A stretch of 64,000 bases of DNA. Origin: an uncultured Lachnospiraceae bacterium (GTDB taxonomy: Bacteria > Bacillota > Clostridia > Lachnospirales > Lachnospiraceae). The stretch lies in contig CAJUSS010000003.1 in NCBI GenBank assembly GCA_910588895.1, positions 3,732-67,731 of the forward strand, read 5' to 3'. Position numbers and translations under genes: made by a program. Positions 25,126 to 34,175 of this stretch are shown in pieces; the first letter of the stretch is position 1, and each line of letters begins with the position of its first letter. Below the pieces are notes generated by a model. That model was not told the origin of the DNA, searched no databases, and was given only the letters and a program-made list of their open reading frames with translations.

Positions 25126-27417
25126 TCACAGCAGCGCCAGCTTTCCGTCCTGCACCTTAAGCCGACAGTTCCCTCCCTTTTTCAGCCTTCCAAAGAGCAG
25201 TAGCTCCACCAAAAGGGGCTTTACCTCCCCGGAGATCACCCGGTCGATCTCCCTTGCGCCGTACTCTTGGGTGATCCCGGCTTTACACACATACGCCTTT
25301 GCCTCCGGCGATACAGAAAACTCTACCTGCCGCCCGGCCAGCTTATCCGCCAGCTCCGAAAGCTTTTTCTCCGTGATCTTCAGAGCCATCTCCTCGTCCA
25401 TGCTGTTAAAGAACACGATCCGGCTCAGACGGTTGCGAAATTCCGGCTGAAAGGTCTTATCCACAGCCTCGGCCAATGCGCTCCTATCCGCCTTTCCGCT
25501 GCCGAATCCGATCCGGCTCTTCCCCACCTGTCTGGCCCCCGCATTGGAGGTCATGATCAGGATGATGTTGCGAAAGTCTGCCTGCCGTCCCTGGTTATCC
25601 GTCAGGGTCCCGTGGTCCATCACCTGCAAAAGCACATTGAAGATATCCGGATGGGCCTTCTCGATCTCATCCAACAGCAGGACCCCATGGGGACTCCGGC
25701 GGACCTTCTCTGTCAGCAGGCCGCCCTCCTCATAGCCCACATAACCGGCCGGAGCTCCGATCAGCTTAGCCACCGCATGCTTTTCTGCGTACTCGCTCAT
25801 GTCGAACCGGATAAAGGAGATCCCCAGCTCCGATGCCAGCACCTTGGCCAGCTCCGTCTTCCCTACGCCTGTAGCGCCCACGAACAGGAAGCTGGCGATC
25901 GGCTTGTCCTCATCGTTCAAGCCAGCCCTAGAAAACTTCACCGCGTTGCACACCTCTCCTATCGCCATGTCCTGGCCGAAGAGCTTAGCCTTCAGCTGTC
26001 CGTCCAAAAGAGCCAGCTTCTCCACATCCCCCTTTTCCACGGTCTGCAGCGGGATGCTGCAGGTCTGGGAGAGCACCTTCTCGATCAGCCTCTTATCCAC
26101 CCTCTGGCTCTTCTGTTTTAAGGGGTGGAGATGACGGTACGCCCCCGCCTCATCGATCAGATCGATGGCCTTATCCGGCAAAAAGCGCTCATTGACAAAC
26201 CGGCTGCTCAGATCCACCGCGTACTCCAAGACCCCCTGTTTGTAGGTCACCTGGTGGAAGCGCTCATAGCCCGGCTGCAGGCCCTTTAGGATCTTCACCG
26301 CCTCCTCCTTTGAGGGTTCCTTGATATCTACGTTCCCGAATCGGCGCACCAGGCTTTTACTGCCGGAAAAATGCTTTTTATACTCTTCATAGGTGGTGGC
26401 ACCGATAAAACGGATATGCCCGGCCGCCAGATAAGGCTTTAGGAGATTTGCCGCATCCAGGCTGCCGCCGTTCACAGCCCCTGCCCCCACGATATTGTGG
26501 ATCTCATCCATATATAGGATCGGTTTTTCCTCCTTGGAAAGTCCGTCCATGATCTTTTTGAATCTTTTCTCAAAGTCGCCGCGGTACTGGGTACCGGCCA
26601 GGAGCCCGCCCAGATCCAGCGCGTAGATCCTGGCTCCTAAAAGGGGCTGCGGCGCGCGCTCCTCCACGATCCGTCTGGCCAGCCCGTAGGCCAGAGCGGT
26701 TTTCCCTACCCCCGGCTCCCCGATGTGGAGCACGTTGTTCTTATCCTTCCGGCACAGGATCTGGATCGTCCTCTCCAGCTCCTCCTCCCGGCCGATCAGC
26801 GGGTTCTGGCTCATACAGGTGGCGTTCATGTCCTCCAGATAGCTTTTCCAGCGTTTCCCTCTGGTCTGGCTGTCCGCCCCGTCCTGCTGCCCTTCCCTAT
26901 CCTCAAGTCCTTCCTCGTCCTCCAGTCCTTCCCCGTCCTCCAGTCCTTCTCCGTCCGCATGGACATCATCCGGACCGTCCGGTCTTTCCCTGGCGATGCT
27001 GGCTCGTGACAGCTCTCCTAAAAGCTCCACCGTATCCACGCCCTGGACTGCCAGATAATATACGCCAAAGCTGTCCTCCAGTTCCAAAAGCGCGGCCAGG
27101 AGATGGTTCACATCTACCTGGGACCGGCTGCTGACCTGCGCCTGCCCTTCGGCCATGCGCAGCACCCGCTCCGTGTCCGCCGTCAGTCTGGCTCCCGGCC
27201 CTTCGCCCACGTCCCCGGCCTGCTCCTTGATAAAGCGGAGGAGATCCGCCCGAAGCTTCTCGACATCTCCTCCGCCCTCTTCATATCCCTCTGCAAAATC
27301 CTCGTCATAGGTCAATCCATATAGCATATGCTCCGGCATAAAATAGCGGTGCCTCTCCTTTCTCGCCAGCCCCACTGCCCTCTCCATCACCTTCTGCATG
27401 CTCCTGCTGAACTCCAT
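25126..27417 (-). CDS. clpA: ATP-dependent Clp protease ATP-binding subunit ClpA
   Basis: A AAA+ unfoldase that feeds substrates to ClpP. Domains: an N-terminal Clp-N double repeat (1-140); D1 with GEPGVGKTAL, Walker B LYMDEIHNI and GATTYEEYKKHF; D2 with GATGVGKTELAKVLA, LLLDEIEKAHPDI and a C-terminal D2-small domain. The ClpP-docking loop IGFGSGK lies near residue 622. Between the N-domain and D1 there is an acidic low-complexity stretch made of repeated GLEDxE units, coded by 18-bp repeats. GGAGGGATCGAT precedes the ATG. It has its own promoter, apart from clpS, which lies 1 kb away beyond thrH. Confidence 0.95.
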   Translation of the reverse strand: MEFSRSMQKVMERAVGLARKERHRYFMPEHMLYGLTYDEDFAEGYEEGGGDVEKLRADLLRFIKEQAGDVGEGPGARLTADTERVLRMAEGQAQVSSRSQVDVNHLLAALLELEDSFGVYYLAVQGVDTVELLGELSRASIARERPDGPDDVHADGEGLEDGEGLEDEEGLEDREGQQDGADSQTRGKRWKSYLEDMNATCMSQNPLIGREEELERTIQILCRKDKNNVLHIGEPGVGKTALAYGLARRIVEERAPQPLLGARIYALDLGGLLAGTQYRGDFEKRFKKIMDGLSKEEKPILYMDEIHNIVGAGAVNGGSLDAANLLKPYLAAGHIRFIGATTYEEYKKHFSGSKSLVRRFGNVDIKEPSKEEAVKILKGLQPGYERFHQVTYKQGVLEYAVDLSSRFVNERFLPDKAIDLIDEAGAYRHLHPLKQKSQRVDKRLIEKVLSQTCSIPLQTVEKGDVEKLALLDGQLKAKLFGQDMAIGEVCNAVKFSRAGLNDEDKPIASFLFVGATGVGKTELAKVLASELGISFIRFDMSEYAEKHAVAKLIGAPAGYVGYEEGGLLTEKVRRSPHGVLLLDEIEKAHPDIFNVLLQVMDHGTLTDNQGRQADFRNIILIMTSNAGARQVGKSRIGFGSGKADRSALAEAVDKTFQPEFRNRLSRIVFFNSMDEEMALKITEKKLSELADKLAGRQVEFSVSPEAKAYVCKAGITQEYGAREIDRVISGEVKPLLVELLLFGRLKKGGNCRLKVQDGKLALL
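26891..26958 (-). repeat. 18-bp tandem repeat inside clpA
   Basis: About four 18-base units (CTTCCnCGTCCTCCAGTC on the plus strand) code repeated GLEDxE in the linker between the Clp-N domain and the first AAA+ domain. The units are imperfect at one or two positions each. In-frame length change would alter only the linker. Confidence 0.75.
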
Positions 27418-27548
27418 ATCGATCCCTCCGCGGAGGCTTGCTCATCGCCTCTGCTCTTTTTTGTATCTCAACATCCGGCCATGGCCTCTGCCTGATGCAC
27501 TTCCCCGGTCATGGAAATGACCTCCTTGTGATCTTGTGTCACGCTCTC

Positions 27549-27577
27549 ATTTTATCACAACAGGCCATACAGCGCAA
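27549..27577 (-). promoter_or_regulatory. Probable sigma-A promoter of clpA
   Basis: On the minus strand TTGCGC (complement at 27572-27577), a 17-base spacer and TAAAAT (complement at 27549-27554). It gives a leader of about 120 bases. No CtsR-type repeat (GGTCAAA direct repeat) is seen. Confidence 0.55.
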
Positions 27578-27611
27578 CCGCTCACTTTATGTATACCAAC
27601 TGTAGAATGCA

Positions 27612-27640
27612 TTGACATCGCCCCCATTTCTCTATACAAT
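27612..27640 (+). promoter_or_regulatory. Sigma-A promoter of thrH
   Basis: A perfect TTGACA (27612-27617), a 17-base spacer and TACAAT (27635-27640), about 60 bases before the thrH start. Confidence 0.8.
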
Positions 27641-27701
27641 GATAACAGCATCTGACGATACTTAATCTGCACGATGTATCTTACAAATGGAGGGATGTCC
27701 T

Positions 27702-28304
27702 ATGTATATCACCTGTTTAGATCTAGAAGGCGTGTTAGTCCCCGAGATCTGGATCGCTTTTGCCGAGGCCAGCCATATCCCGGAATTAAAGCGGACCACC
27801 CGGGATGAGCCGGATTATGAGAAACTGATGAACTGGAGGATCGGCATCTTAAAGGAGCATCACTTAGGCTTAAAGGAGATCCAGGAGACCATCGCCACCA
27901 TCGATCCCCTTCCCGGGGCCAAAGCATTCTTAGATGAGTTGCGCTCCATCACCCAGACGATCATCATCAGCGACACGTTCACCCAGTTCGCTACCCCGCT
28001 GATGAAAAAGCTGGGCTGGCCCACGATCTTCTGTAATTCCCTGGAGGTGGCGCCGGACGGCGAGATCACCGGCTTTAAGATGCGGATCGAAAACTCCAAG
28101 CTGACCACCGTAAAGGCGCTCCAGTCCATCGGTTACGACACCATCGCCAGCGGGGACAGCTACAACGATCTGGGGATGATCTTGGCCAGCAAGGCCGGCT
28201 TTTTGTTCCGCAGCACCGAACAGATCAAAGCCGATCATCCAGATCTCCCTGCTTTTGAGTCCTATGATGCGCTCTTGGACGCGATCAAAAAAGCCATGGT
28301 ATAA
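27702..28304 (+). CDS. thrH: ThrH-type phosphoserine phosphatase / homoserine phosphotransferase
   Basis: A HAD-family cytosolic enzyme. The motif I region is CLDLEGVLVPEIWI, where the first Asp is the phospho-acceptor. IIISDTFTQF is motif II, and GDSYNDLGMI carries the motif IV aspartates. The ThrH subgroup is recognisable from LEGVLVPE and the 200-residue length. It can dephosphorylate phosphoserine and, in known relatives, transfer phosphate to homoserine. ATG 27702 follows GGAGGG; an ATG 15 bases earlier lacks a site. Monocistronic between two minus-strand clp genes. Confidence 0.93.
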   Translation: MYITCLDLEGVLVPEIWIAFAEASHIPELKRTTRDEPDYEKLMNWRIGILKEHHLGLKEIQETIATIDPLPGAKAFLDELRSITQTIIISDTFTQFATPLMKKLGWPTIFCNSLEVAPDGEITGFKMRIENSKLTTVKALQSIGYDTIASGDSYNDLGMILASKAGFLFRSTEQIKADHPDLPAFESYDALLDAIKKAMV

Positions 28305-28337
28305 GAGCGGCAAAAATACATATAGGAGCGCAAAAGA

Positions 28338-28390
28338 GCCGGGGCTATCCTGGAGCTCCTGCCTACAGGCAGGGCTCCGATAGTCCCGGC
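28338..28390. repeat. Long imperfect hairpin between thrH and clpS
   Basis: GCCGGGGCTATC...GGAGC...CTGCC pairs with GGCAG...GCTCC...GATAGTCCCGGC around a TACA loop. It lies between two convergent genes and probably ends both transcripts, although no T-run follows. Confidence 0.6.
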
Positions 28391-28398
28391 ATGATGCT

Positions 28399-28698
28399 CT
28401 ACTGGCACACCGCTTCCACCTTCAGCGGATACCCTTCTTCCCTGGCCCACTGGACAGCCTCCGCAGCCTTGGTCTGGGCGATATCCTTTGTATACACGCC
28501 AGCCACCGCGTAGCTCCCCTTGTGGATGCTCAGCATCAGCGCCACCGCGCTCTCCTCGTCCTTATCGAAGATCTGCATCAGCACCTCCACCACAAGATCC
28601 ATGGGCGTATGGTCGTCATTATAGATCAGGACCTGATACTGTCTGGGTACCTTGATCTTCTCCCGTGTCTGTTCCCTTATACTCTCCTTGACCGCCAT
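28399..28698 (-). CDS. clpS: ATP-dependent Clp protease adaptor ClpS
   Basis: An N-degron adaptor for ClpA. The core YQVLIYNDDHTPMDLVVEVL and IHKGSYAVAGVYTKDIA are conserved; the Asn-Asp pair binds the N-end residue and the H-x-G motif docks on ClpA. ATG 28698 follows GAAGGGG, giving a 99-residue protein of normal size. The presence of clpA in the window makes the partner clear. It is not in the same transcript as clpA. The DUF5722 gene lies 100 bases upstream on the same strand. Confidence 0.94.
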   Translation of the reverse strand: MAVKESIREQTREKIKVPRQYQVLIYNDDHTPMDLVVEVLMQIFDKDEESAVALMLSIHKGSYAVAGVYTKDIAQTKAAEAVQWAREEGYPLKVEAVCQ

Positions 28699-28798
28699 GA
28701 CCGTTCCCCTTCTTTCTCTCTCGTGACTGTTCTCTCTCATGACTGTCCTGCTGGTCCGGACCAGCCCCTCTTACAACTCCTCGCCCTGTCTTTACCGG

Positions 28799-30493
28799 TC
28801 AGTTCTGGGTCCGCATCTCCAGCCCTCTCCATTTGAAATCCGGGATCACATCGTACCAGTGGTCGATCCCGATCAGCTCTTTGGCGAACTGGGTCACCTC
28901 CAGGGTCTTGGATCCTTTATCGATATAGCGGTACACATCATAGCTCTTCTTCATCCGGGTGGCACTGATCCGGTCCATCCGGTCCATATTGCACTCATAC
29001 AGGCCGAAGCTGGCGGAAAGCTTTGCCTCCGAGGGCGCGTCCACCTGGCGGCTCATGATAAAGGCGTCGATATAAGGGTTGCTGTCAGCGATATAGTAAG
29101 CATAGGCGATCGCCGCCGCCTGCAGCTCCTCGCATTTTCCCCTGGTGGCGCTGGTGGAGGTATAGCCCTGCTCCGAGAGGATCACATGGCGCACCTGCCC
29201 TGCGGCGTTCAAAAGCTCCGGCTTCTGGAGAAAGTCCGTCAGCACCGAGAGGTTCGCGATGTTCACGATCGGCGAATCCTCGGACTGGGTCACCAGCCCT
29301 GTGGCATGATCGTCCCAGAACTCCGGCTCCGTCAGCGGCACCGAATAGGGATGATAGGCCAGGTTCCAGTCGATCTGGCCCCCTGCCCGCACATTGGCAT
29401 TGAACCTCTCGATAAAATCCTTCGCGTTGTACTTGGTCGTACCGTTGGCATTGTAATTCCAATGATAGTCGGTGGAAAAATAGACCCGGTCATTGGCGCT
29501 GGTGCTCCTGATCGCTGTATAGAACACCCGGAAGGCCCGCTCATACTCCCTCACATACTGCTCCAGATCCATGGGGCCGATATAGTTCCACTCGTCCTGG
29601 TTGTTCAGCTCATTGCCGATGATCCAGTTGGAGATCTTGCCGTTGGCCGTCCCGTTATAATGCTCCGCTAAAAAGGAGGCGATCGCCTTGATATCCTCAA
29701 ACCCGGCCTGTGTGGAGGCATTGAACATATAATACGCCGCTCCTGCCGTCTGCTGGGTGCCTGGATGGTAAAGGTCCGGCGTGGCATCGTTCCAGCTGTT
29801 CAAGATCACCGCCGTCACCAGAAGGTCTTTGGCGGACATGCTCCGTATCACCTTGTCGTACTCATCCATCAAGGTCTTGTTAAAATGATAGGTCTTCCCT
29901 TCATACACATAATCGATCCCTTCCCCTAAGATCGCCTGGAAGGGGATGTTCACGATCACATGCTTTACCCCAAGCGTAAAGGCATCATCCAGCATGGAGG
30001 TCTCGATCAAAAGCCCTTTCTTCGTCAAGGGCGTTTTAAACTCCTTCTGGTTTTTTGCCACTGCCTCCGGGTTCGTGATATAGGAGGGATGGCTGACCGC
30101 CACATACTTCTCCCCATCCCACACCGCCACCACAAACTTCGAATACAAGCGGCTGGCAGATGTGCCTAAGCCTAACGGGACCGTGAACGAGGCCGACGCC
30201 CCCTTAGGCGCTGTTGCTATGTGATCCGTCCTGGCGCCGATGCCGTCCTCATAGGGCTGCAGCTCGAACAAGTAAAACTGTCCATCCGGCCCGGAGACCG
30301 CCCCGGCGTTCGCCGCCTCTATCCGCACATCGCTCCCGTCGATCCGGCAGGACGTGACCGTCACCTGCTCCGTCGGCACCTCAGCCCCATGGACTGTCCG
30401 TGCCCCTAAGTTCAATGCCATCAGAAGGACCGCCAGGACGATCCAAAAAAACGCGCCCAGCTTGGCCCTCCACTTTTTCATAAAACGCTCCAT
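28799..30493 (-). CDS. DUF5722 secreted protein, putative glycoside hydrolase
   Basis: An exported or membrane-anchored protein of 564 residues. It has an N-terminal hydrophobic segment (AFFWIVLAVLLMALNLG), then a small beta-sandwich-like region (to about 160). A TIM-barrel-like domain follows: NWIIGNELNNQDEWNY suggests an acid/base Glu after Asn as in clan GH-A, and VILSEQGYTS a possible nucleophile Glu. DUF5722 proteins are usually annotated as hypothetical; the glycosidase role is inference from these motifs. The start at 30493 has GGAGG five bases before it; the ATG four codons earlier has none. Confidence 0.82.
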   Translation of the reverse strand: MERFMKKWRAKLGAFFWIVLAVLLMALNLGARTVHGAEVPTEQVTVTSCRIDGSDVRIEAANAGAVSGPDGQFYLFELQPYEDGIGARTDHIATAPKGASASFTVPLGLGTSASRLYSKFVVAVWDGEKYVAVSHPSYITNPEAVAKNQKEFKTPLTKKGLLIETSMLDDAFTLGVKHVIVNIPFQAILGEGIDYVYEGKTYHFNKTLMDEYDKVIRSMSAKDLLVTAVILNSWNDATPDLYHPGTQQTAGAAYYMFNASTQAGFEDIKAIASFLAEHYNGTANGKISNWIIGNELNNQDEWNYIGPMDLEQYVREYERAFRVFYTAIRSTSANDRVYFSTDYHWNYNANGTTKYNAKDFIERFNANVRAGGQIDWNLAYHPYSVPLTEPEFWDDHATGLVTQSEDSPIVNIANLSVLTDFLQKPELLNAAGQVRHVILSEQGYTSTSATRGKCEELQAAAIAYAYYIADSNPYIDAFIMSRQVDAPSEAKLSASFGLYECNMDRMDRISATRMKKSYDVYRYIDKGSKTLEVTQFAKELIGIDHWYDVIPDFKWRGLEMRTQN

Positions 30494-30669
30494 ACGTTCC
30501 TCCATTCCATGTGCATGCTTTCTCTTAGCGCTCTCTTAAAGAGTAGTATTCCCCTAAAAAACGGTTGGCTATCCATATTATAAGGATCCTGGAGAAAAAA
30601 GCAAGGGCCATTCCCCTTACTTTGTCTTACGGTTTCCTTAACGGGCCGCCAAAATTTTTATTTTTATGA

Positions 30670-30698
30670 TTTACAAACCAGAACCTTTATGCTATACT
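30670..30698 (+). promoter_or_regulatory. Sigma-A promoter of the tRNA gene
   Basis: TTTACA (30670-30675), a 17-base spacer and TATACT (30693-30698). The tRNA begins 11 bases after the -10 element. Confidence 0.8.
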
Positions 30699-30708
30699 AT
30701 AGTCGTTC

Positions 30709-30781
30709 GGGGCATTAGCGCAGCTGGGAGCGCGCCACACTGGCAGTGTGGAGGCCGTGGGTTCGAATCCCATATGCTCCA
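30709..30781 (+). tRNA. tRNA-Ala (anticodon GGC)
   Basis: A complete cloverleaf of 73 bases. Acceptor GGGGCAT pairs with ATGCTCC, leaving discriminator A. The anticodon arm is CCACA-CTGGCAG-TGTGG with anticodon GGC. The T-arm contains GGTTCGAATCC. The third acceptor pair is G-U, the identity element of alanine tRNAs. CCA is not encoded. Confidence 0.97.
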
Positions 30782-30788
30782 GAGTGGA

Positions 30789-30817
30789 CCCCTGTCTTGA
30801 CAGGGGTTTTTCTTTTA
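30789..30817 (+). terminator. Intrinsic terminator of tRNA-Ala
   Basis: CCCCTGTC and GACAGGGG with a two-base loop, followed by TTTTTCTTTT. Confidence 0.88.
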
Positions 30818-30877
30818 CCATCTAGCATTTATCCACTATCTTCGAGGCTATGAGTTTAAACAAAGGGGGACAAATCT

Positions 30878-33800
30878 ATGCCAAAACGAACCGATATCCA
30901 CAAGATCCTCATCATCGGCTCCGGCCCGATCGTCATCGGCCAGGCTTGTGAGTTCGACTATTCCGGCACCCAGGCCTGTAAGGCATTAAAAAAGCTGGGC
31001 TATGAGATCGTTCTGGTCAATTCCAATCCGGCGACGATCATGACCGATCCGGAGACTGCCGATGTGACCTATATCGAACCTTTAAATACCGAGCGGTTAG
31101 AGCAGATCATCGCCAAGGAGCGCCCCGACGCTCTCCTGCCAAACCTTGGGGGCCAGTCCGGCCTAAACCTCTGCGCCGAGCTGGCAAAGGCCGGCATCCT
31201 GGACAAGTACCAGGTGAAGGTGATCGGCGTCCAGGTGGATGCCATCGAGCGGGGCGAGGACCGGATCGAGTTCAAGAACGCTATGAACGCCTTGGGGATC
31301 GAGATGGCCCGCAGCGAGGTGGCCTACAGTGTCGAAGAAGCCCTGAAGATCGCCGACGAGCTGGGCTATCCGGTGGTCCTCCGTCCCGCCTATACCATGG
31401 GCGGTGCAGGCGGCGGTCTGGTCTATAACCGGGAGGAGCTAAAGACGGTCTGTGCCAGAGGCCTTGCGGCCAGTCTGGTTGGACAGGTCCTGGTGGAGGA
31501 ATCCATCCTGGGCTGGGAAGAACTGGAGCTGGAGGTGGTCCGGGACCAGGACGGGAACATGATCACAGTCTGCTTCATCGAGAACATCGACCCCTTAGGC
31601 GTCCACACCGGCGATTCCTTCTGTTCGGCTCCCATGCTGACCATCTCAAAGGAATGCCAGGCCCGCCTCCAGGAACAGGCCTACAAGATCGTCGAGTCCG
31701 TTCAGGTGATCGGCGGGACTAATGTACAGTTTGCCCATGACCCGGTCAGCGACCGGATCGTAGTGATCGAGATCAACCCCCGCACCTCCCGCTCCTCCGC
31801 GCTGGCCTCCAAGGCCACCGGATTCCCCATCGCCCTGGTCTCCGCCATGCTGGCCTGCGGCCTGACTTTAAAGGACATCCCCTGCGGGAAATACGGCACG
31901 CTGGATAAGTATGTCCCGGACGGCGACTATGTGGTCATCAAGTTCGCCCGCTGGGCCTTTGAAAAGTTCAAAGGGGTGGAGGACAAACTGGGGACCCAGA
32001 TGCGGGCTGTAGGCGAGGTCATGAGCATCGGAAAGAATTTTAAGGAAGCCTTCCAGAAGGCGATCCGCAGCCTGGAGACCGGCCGCTACGGGCTGGGCCA
32101 CGCCAAAAACTTTGACACACTGTCCAAGAAAAAGCTCTTAAAGCTGCTGATCGCCCCTTCCAGCGAACGCTATTTCCTCCTGTATGAAGCCCTGCGCAAG
32201 GGCGCTACCATCCAGGAGCTCTTCGCCCTTACCAAGGTAAAGACCTATTTCCTCCAGCAGATGAAGGAGCTGGTGGAAGAAGAGGAGGCGCTCTTAGCAG
32301 GCAAGGGCGCGCTGCCCTCCGATCAGCTGCTGATCCAGGCAAAAAAGGATGGGTTTTCGGATAAATATCTGAGCCAGCTCTTAGAGATCCCGGAAAAGGC
32401 GATCCGGGAACGCCGTCTGGCCTTGGGCGTAGAAGAGGCCTGGGAAGGCGTCCACGTAAGCGGGACCGAAAACAGCGCCTACTACTACTCCACCTACAAC
32501 GCGCCGGATAAAAACCCGGTATCCGACCAGACAAAGAAGATCATGATCTTAGGCGGCGGCCCCAACCGGATCGGCCAGGGCATCGAATTTGACTACTGCT
32601 GCGTCCATGCGGCGCTGGCCCTGAAAAAGCTGGGCTTTGAGACCATCATCGTCAACTGCAACCCGGAGACCGTATCCACCGATTACGATACCTCCGATAA
32701 GCTGTATTTTGAGCCATTGACCCTGGAGGATGTCTTGAGCATCTACCAAAAGGAGAAGCCTTTGGGCGTGATCGCCCAGTTTGGCGGACAGACGCCTTTA
32801 AACCTGGCATCGGAGCTGGAGGAGAACGGCGTGAAGATCTTAGGCACCTCTCCTTCCGTCATCGACCTGGCGGAGGACCGGGACCTGTTCCGCGCCATGA
32901 TGGAAAAGCTCAAGATCCCTATGCCGGAATCTGGCATGGCCACTACCGTGGAGGAAGCTTTGGCGATCGCCGACCAGATCGGCTATCCGGTCATGGTCCG
33001 TCCTTCCTATGTTCTGGGCGGCCGGGGCATGGAGGTGGTCTACGACCAGGAGAGCATGACCGGCTATATGCAGGCTGCCGTAGGCGTGACCCCGGACCGT
33101 CCGATCTTGATCGACCGGTTCTTGAGCCATGCCATGGAATGCGAGGCCGACGCCATCAGCGACGGCACACATGCCTTCGTGCCTGCAGTGATGGAGCATA
33201 TCGAGCTGGCCGGAGTCCACTCCGGTGATTCGGCCTGTATCATCCCCTCCGTCCACATCTCGGCAGAAAATGTGGAGATCATCAAGGAATACACCCGTAA
33301 GATCGCGGAGGAGATGCATGTGCGGGGCCTGATGAACATGCAGTACGCCATCGAGAACGGCAAGGTCTACGTCCTGGAAGCCAACCCCAGGGCCTCCCGT
33401 ACCGTTCCCCTGGTCTCCAAGGTCTGCAACATCCGCATGGTGCCTTTGGCCACGGAGATCATCACCTCTGAACTGACCGGCCGTCCCTCTCCGGTCCCCG
33501 GGCTAAAAGAGCATACGATCCCCTATCACGGGGTCAAGGAGGCGGTCTTCCCCTTCAACATGTTCCAGGAGGTAGACCCGCTCTTGGGACCGGAGATGCG
33601 TTCCACCGGTGAGGTGCTGGGGCTGGCGCCCACCTACGGCGAGGCCTTCTTCAGATCCCAGGAAGCCACACAGTCCAAGCTCCCCTTAGAGGGGACCGTG
33701 CTGATCTCCGTGAACCGCAAGGATAAAGCGGAGGTGGTTGAGGTGGCTAAGCTCTTCCACGAGGACGGCTTTACGATCATCGCCACCGAGTCCACCTGCC

Positions 33801-34102
33801 AGCTGATCCGGGAGGCCGGCATTCCCGCCGACCGGGTCAATAAGCTCCAGGAGGGGAGACCCAATATCCTGGATATGATCACCAACGGGAAGATCCAGCT
33901 GATCGTCAACTCCCCCGTGGGAAAGGAGAGTATCTATGACGACAGCTACCTGCGGAAAGCCGCCATCAAGGCCAGGATCCCCTACATGACCACCATCGCC
34001 GCCGCAAAGGCCACCGCCAGCGGGATCCACTATGTGAAAAAGCATGGACAGGGCGATGTGAAGTCCCTGCAGGAGCTGCATGGGACGATAAAGGAAGTTT
34101 AA
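30878..34102 (+). CDS. carB: Carbamoyl-phosphate synthase large subunit, solitary and divergent
   Basis: Makes carbamoyl phosphate from ammonia (glutamine-derived), bicarbonate and two ATP, for pyrimidines and arginine. Two homologous ATP-grasp halves are seen: first half IGSGPIVIGQACEFDYSGTQ and PAYTMGGAGGG; second half LGGGPNRIGQGIEFDYCC and PSYVLGGRGMEV. A MGS-like C-terminal domain ends the protein. Length 1074 is normal. The first-half loop reads PNLGGQSGLNL where classical CarB has PTMGGQTALN, so this belongs to a divergent branch. No carA stands beside it. AAAGGGGG precedes the ATG, and it sits after the tRNA terminator. Confidence 0.93.
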   Translation: MPKRTDIHKILIIGSGPIVIGQACEFDYSGTQACKALKKLGYEIVLVNSNPATIMTDPETADVTYIEPLNTERLEQIIAKERPDALLPNLGGQSGLNLCAELAKAGILDKYQVKVIGVQVDAIERGEDRIEFKNAMNALGIEMARSEVAYSVEEALKIADELGYPVVLRPAYTMGGAGGGLVYNREELKTVCARGLAASLVGQVLVEESILGWEELELEVVRDQDGNMITVCFIENIDPLGVHTGDSFCSAPMLTISKECQARLQEQAYKIVESVQVIGGTNVQFAHDPVSDRIVVIEINPRTSRSSALASKATGFPIALVSAMLACGLTLKDIPCGKYGTLDKYVPDGDYVVIKFARWAFEKFKGVEDKLGTQMRAVGEVMSIGKNFKEAFQKAIRSLETGRYGLGHAKNFDTLSKKKLLKLLIAPSSERYFLLYEALRKGATIQELFALTKVKTYFLQQMKELVEEEEALLAGKGALPSDQLLIQAKKDGFSDKYLSQLLEIPEKAIRERRLALGVEEAWEGVHVSGTENSAYYYSTYNAPDKNPVSDQTKKIMILGGGPNRIGQGIEFDYCCVHAALALKKLGFETIIVNCNPETVSTDYDTSDKLYFEPLTLEDVLSIYQKEKPLGVIAQFGGQTPLNLASELEENGVKILGTSPSVIDLAEDRDLFRAMMEKLKIPMPESGMATTVEEALAIADQIGYPVMVRPSYVLGGRGMEVVYDQESMTGYMQAAVGVTPDRPILIDRFLSHAMECEADAISDGTHAFVPAVMEHIELAGVHSGDSACIIPSVHISAENVEIIKEYTRKIAEEMHVRGLMNMQYAIENGKVYVLEANPRASRTVPLVSKVCNIRMVPLATEIITSELTGRPSPVPGLKEHTIPYHGVKEAVFPFNMFQEVDPLLGPEMRSTGEVLGLAPTYGEAFFRSQEATQSKLPLEGTVLISVNRKDKAEVVEVAKLFHEDGFTIIATESTCQLIREAGIPADRVNKLQEGRPNILDMITNGKIQLIVNSPVGKESIYDDSYLRKAAIKARIPYMTTIAAAKATASGIHYVKKHGQGDVKSLQELHGTIKEV

Positions 34103-34113
34103 AAAGCCAAAAG

Positions 34114-34159
34114 AAAAGCCGTCACGGGCAAGGTCTTCTTTGCGCGTGACGGCTTTTTT
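34114..34159. terminator. Bidirectional terminator after carB
   Basis: AAAAGCCGTCACG (34114-34126) pairs with CGTGACGGC and a T-run (34145-34159). It serves both carB and the convergent NUDIX gene. Confidence 0.88.
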
Positions 34160-34175
34160 CAGGTCCTCTGCATCC

